Source: Nitrosopumilaceae archaeon (GTDB lineage: Archaea; Thermoproteota; Nitrososphaeria; Nitrososphaerales; Nitrosopumilaceae). From it: a stretch of DNA of 8,327 nt. Numbering within the stretch: the first letter of the stretch is position 1; every line of letters starts with the position of its first letter. A program made the position numbers and the translations under genes. Positions 6,326-8,327 of the stretch are shown piece by piece. The notes below the pieces were generated by a model. It was given only the letters and a program-made list of their open reading frames with translations, ran no database searches and was not told the origin of the DNA. Location: the NCBI GenBank assembly GCA_021296165.1, contig JAGWAW010000095.1:1-8327 (forward strand), read 5' to 3'.

Positions 6326-6344
6326 CCGCTTTGGGGACCTGAGT
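6326..6344 (-). repeat. IS66-like inverted repeat, right end
   Basis: This is the perfect mate of 4693-4711, about 100 bp upstream of the first readable transposase codons. It marks the 5' side of the element. Confidence 0.9.
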
Positions 6345-6350
6345 GCATAC

Positions 6351-6643
6351 GGAATCTCCGCAGACAGCGTTTCATAATTCGTGACCTAACGCGACTTGGA
6401 CAGCCCGGCCGCCATACATATCCCGGAGCCGCCGGCACACGCCAACATACGGTGCTGCGGCCATCGGCGGTCCGCATTCTGGGGTAGTGTGCGGACGGTC
6501 CAAGCAGCTTCAAAAAGCAAAACGGTTACCACAAAACGCCGCCGAATGGCCGTCGTACACCTGTCTGGATCGACTTTTGAGGCCAGATTTGAGGCATTTA
6601 GATCAATCACCCGGCATTGCGGGAGGAACCCGTTTTCGTAGTA
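6351..6643. other. Intergenic region upstream of the 6674 gene
   Basis: Some 320 bases between the IS66-like right end and the start at 6674 hold no credible gene. A minus-strand frame (6386-6925) crosses the promoter and signal-peptide region of the plus-strand gene and looks like chance. There is a hairpin with perfect 7-bp arms, GTCCGCA (6470-6476) and TGCGGAC (6490-6496), around a 13-nt loop. GTTTCATAATTCG at 6369-6381 recurs exactly at 8240-8252. Confidence 0.45.
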
Positions 6644-6652
6644 GATATATAG
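6644..6652 (+). promoter_or_regulatory. TATA box for the secreted protein at 6674
   Basis: GATATATAG is centred at 6648, exactly 26 nt before the GTG at 6674. It supports a leaderless transcript and selects the GTG over the in-frame ATG at 6692. Confidence 0.7.
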
Positions 6653-6673
6653 TGCTCCCACTTCCCAGCGGCC

Positions 6674-7672
6674 GTGAAAACCGCACCGCTCATGGCGGCC
6701 GCCGCAGCTGCGGCGGCACTGATGGCCTTGGGCGGCGCCTTGCTGGCCGAGGCTCACAATGGTGGTATTTCCTACTACAACATCACTGTTAACATACAGG
6801 AGTATTATGTAGTCGAATACGACAGCTTTGACCTTGTACGCATGAAAGTGTGGATTGAGAATCTGGACGTTCAGTTGGACACCCCTCACTTCTGTTTGGG
6901 CTCGAATAGCAGTTGGAGTTGCCACGCTACATATGCGGATGTGCGCGGGAGAGGCGGAGACGTCTCGGTCGACGACTGCGTCTCAAAGAACAAGTTTGAC
7001 ACTATAAACACGGGCGACACCGGCGAGACGGACATCTGTTTCATGATCGGAAAGCAGTTTGAGCCTGACGCTCTGTCTGTTTACGAAGGCATCAACGACT
7101 CCCACATCAATACCAGTAACGGCAGCTGCGGTTCGACCCGTGCTAACCACTTGTCTCATACGTGTGGTTCCAAACAAGTTATACCGTTCCATGATGAGTC
7201 GGTGACTTGCTTTGTTAACGAGCCTGACTTTTGCAACCAGAATAACATTCAACCGATAGACGGCTCGTTCACCCCTCAACCCGGGCCCGAACGCGAACCG
7301 CCCACCCTGCTATACACGCTGTACAACAACGGCACCGGCACGCTGACGCTCGTCTTTAGCGATCTGGTGGTGGCCAGCGACCCCGACCGCATAGGGCTGA
7401 TACACGACATTGACGCATTCATAAAGGATGGAGAGGCGCCCGGCTTGGGCGAGGCGGAGCTGAACACTGTAGACAACAAGCAGCAGAGTGCGATACTGGC
7501 GTTCACGCTGCCGGATATGATGCGGCTGGACGTGGCCGAGTTGCTCCGGACCCACGGCGACTTGGCCTTGTATATAGACACGCGGGCCATATACGCGGCC
7601 GAGGGCTTTGTGGACATAACCAGCCCCGACAACTCCCCGATACTTGAGCCGAATATTATAGTCGTGAGATGA
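6674..7672 (+). CDS. Predicted secreted surface protein, two domains, Cys-rich N-terminal half
   Basis: The 332-residue product starts with a signal peptide: MKTAPLM, a run of eight Ala, then a Leu/Gly-rich core, with cleavage likely after AEA at 27. Residues about 30-195 form a domain with eight Cys (74, 83, 102, 122, 152, 164, 179, 187), enough for four disulfides. They contain ITVNIQEYYVVEYDSF and DICFMIGKQFEPDALSVYE, which remind me of DUF4352-like extracellular domains. Residues about 210-315 resemble one unit of the repeats in large thaumarchaeal surface proteins: GTGTLTLVFSDLVV, ILAFTLPDMMRLDVAELL, then LALYIDTRAIYAAEGFVDIT. Both likenesses are from memory. Several Asn-X-Ser/Thr sequons suggest glycosylation. 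There is no C-terminal anchor, so it is probably released or bound to the S-layer. The GTG start is fixed by a TATA box 26 nt upstream. An IS66-like end begins five bases after the stop. Confidence 0.8.
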   Translation: MKTAPLMAAAAAAAALMALGGALLAEAHNGGISYYNITVNIQEYYVVEYDSFDLVRMKVWIENLDVQLDTPHFCLGSNSSWSCHATYADVRGRGGDVSVDDCVSKNKFDTINTGDTGETDICFMIGKQFEPDALSVYEGINDSHINTSNGSCGSTRANHLSHTCGSKQVIPFHDESVTCFVNEPDFCNQNNIQPIDGSFTPQPGPEREPPTLLYTLYNNGTGTLTLVFSDLVVASDPDRIGLIHDIDAFIKDGEAPGLGEAELNTVDNKQQSAILAFTLPDMMRLDVAELLRTHGDLALYIDTRAIYAAEGFVDITSPDNSPILEPNIIVVR

Positions 7673-7677
7673 CCAAA

Positions 7678-7694
7678 GTACACACTCAACCCCC
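7678..7694 (+). repeat. Diverged IS66-like left inverted repeat
   Basis: GTACACACTCAACCCCC lines up with the right end of the first element, whose reverse complement starts GTATGCACTCAGGTCCCC. They share GTA, CACTCA and a following run of C. It lies at the expected distance (88 bp) before the first transposase codons. Confidence 0.45.
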
Positions 7695-7765
7695 TCACAA
7701 CCCGCTTGAGGCTGGGTGCTCAACAATAGTCAAGATCATATGTGCATGCCGATCCCAACCACACA

Positions 7766-8327
7766 TTGAGTGAGGCCGAAGCACGCAAGGCGGCATACGG
7801 AAGGCAGGTACTCCTGCTGAGGGAGACCTGCAAAAGGTGCATGGAGAGATAGCGGAGTGCCGCAGCATCATCCAGGAGAGGGATGACGAGATGGCGGATC
7901 TGAAGAACGACATCGTACGTCTCACGGGCGAGATAAACGCCCTGAACTAGACCATACGCCGCATTGTAAATGAGGGCGGCAATGGCGGGCTCCTCAGGCG
8001 GTATGAGAATCCCAACACCACCGGAGATACGGCATGGAACGGCAGCCGAAAGAAGCTGCGCGACGAGGAGGAACAGCACGCTGCAGCCCTACAGGGCAAG
8101 ACCATTCCCCCAAAGACGATGGGCCCGCCGGCGGGCCACCCCGGACACCGGCGCACCTTCGGCGGACCGGTCACACATCATGGCACGCCGCTGTGTGCGG
8201 TCTGCGGCACGGTGTGTTCCGTCGTGCCCCTGTTAGCCAGTTTCATAATTCGATGGCGTCCCTTATGGGCCCGTTGCCGCGGCCGGGCAGACCCGGCCCG
8301 CATCGCGCGCCATGAGGCGGTTTGTGC
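7766..8327 (+). pseudogene. Broken IS66-like transposase, N-terminal part
   Basis: The first frame reads SEAEARKAAYGRQVLLLRE after a possible TTG start at 7766, about 26 nt past CATATG. It hits TAG near 7850. A -1 shift near 7825 leads into EGDLQKVHGEIAECRSIIQE, then RDDEMADLKNDIVRLTGEIN and ALN, a coiled coil. An in-frame TAG (7948-7950) follows, and the same frame continues TIRRIVNEGGNGG. Next come YENPNTTGDTAW, then RKKLRDEEEQHA, GPPAGHPGH and CAVCG, and the frame stays open to the window end. YENPNTTGD and GPPAGHPG match YENAHAPPS and GPPAGHAG in the other transposase at the same relative positions. The catalytic domain lies outside the window. The stop and the shift make it a remnant. 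Confidence 0.65.

Larger units (their letters stand above)
4687..6350 (-). mobile_element. IS66-like insertion sequence, single-transposase type
   Basis: Two 19-bp perfect inverted repeats (4693-4711 and 6326-6344) flank one transposase gene read on the minus strand. The match extends weakly outwards: the ends read GTAAGG and GTATGC before the perfect core, and IS66-family ends often start with GTA. This puts the element at about 1.66 kb. There is no tnpA or tnpB, as in IS66 relatives that carry only the DDE transposase. No clear 8-bp target duplication is visible: the flanks are GGCTGTAA on the left and GGAATCTC on the right. The insertion may therefore be old or rearranged. The element separates two outward-facing secreted-protein genes. 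Confidence 0.8.
7678..8327 (+). mobile_element. Second, diverged IS66-like element (left part only)
   Basis: A terminal sequence like that of the first element begins at 7678, and an IS66-like transposase N-terminus follows in the same orientation, running past the window edge. The right end is outside the window, so the length and any target duplication are unknown. The element is on the opposite strand to the first one and clearly diverged in sequence. Confidence 0.55.

Noticed and set aside
4687..6350. Programmed -1 frameshifting to make a fusion transposase
   Set aside because: IS66-family DDE transposases are not known for it, three separate sites would be needed, and none has a slippery heptamer of the X-XXY-YYZ type.
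6386..6925. 179-codon minus-strand open frame
   Set aside because: It overlaps the TATA box, signal peptide and start of the well-supported plus-strand secreted protein. Its translation shows no family pattern and it has no promoter of its own.
7705..7723. TTGAG/CTCAA stem after the 6674-7672 gene as a terminator
   Set aside because: The stem is only 5 bp with an 8-nt loop and no T-tract, and it lies inside the presumed end of the second IS66-like element.
1..8327. CRISPR array, toxin-antitoxin or known defence system
   Set aside because: No regularly spaced repeats were seen, and no Cas, restriction, antitoxin or defence-type domain is recognisable in any credible frame. The only PIN domain belongs to Nob1.

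Overview
The window looks like part of a GC-rich thaumarchaeal genome of the Cenarchaeum/Nitrosopumilus type. It carries an archaeal Nob1 and an archaeal-type NAD kinase. Its tRNA-Thr lacks an encoded CCA. Most genes have a TATA box about 26 nt before the start codon and no Shine-Dalgarno sequence, as expected for leaderless archaeal transcripts. The window also holds secreted proteins rich in N-glycosylation sequons, one ending in a domain that resembles repeats of thaumarchaeal surface proteins. The lineage is an inference from these traits; no database search was possible.

Bases 1-3375 are a compact housekeeping block. The tail of an unidentified gene comes first (1-96), then a conserved-looking protein with a C-terminal membrane segment (338-889, +). 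Its stop codon abuts the stop codon of a small minus-strand gene (890-1207). That small gene diverges from a two-gene operon (1262-2249, +): an uncharacterised protein overlapping the 16S rRNA maturation nuclease Nob1 by 11 nt. The two divergent starts share one TATA sequence inside a short dyad. The convergent nob1/nadK gap holds a 50-nt near-perfect hairpin. NAD kinase (2447-3262, -) and tRNA-Thr(GGU) (3302-3375, -) follow.

Bases 3376-8327 are an accessory region. Upstream of the tRNA lies what appears to be a broken gene for a small secreted or membrane Cys-containing protein (about 3409-3634, -). Two predicted secreted glycoprotein genes then point away from each other (3685-4638, -; 6674-7672, +). 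An IS66-like element bounded by 19-bp perfect inverted repeats (4687-6350) sits between them, next to the promoter of the first. Its single transposase keeps a complete DDE triad but is split by three frameshifts that all go in the same direction and together restore the original frame. A second, diverged IS66-like element starts a few bases after the 6674-7672 gene and runs out of the window. Its transposase N-terminus is also broken, by a frameshift and an in-frame stop.

The left part therefore serves ribosome maturation, NADP synthesis and translation. The right part encodes cell-surface functions that are being reshaped by IS66-family insertions and gene decay.
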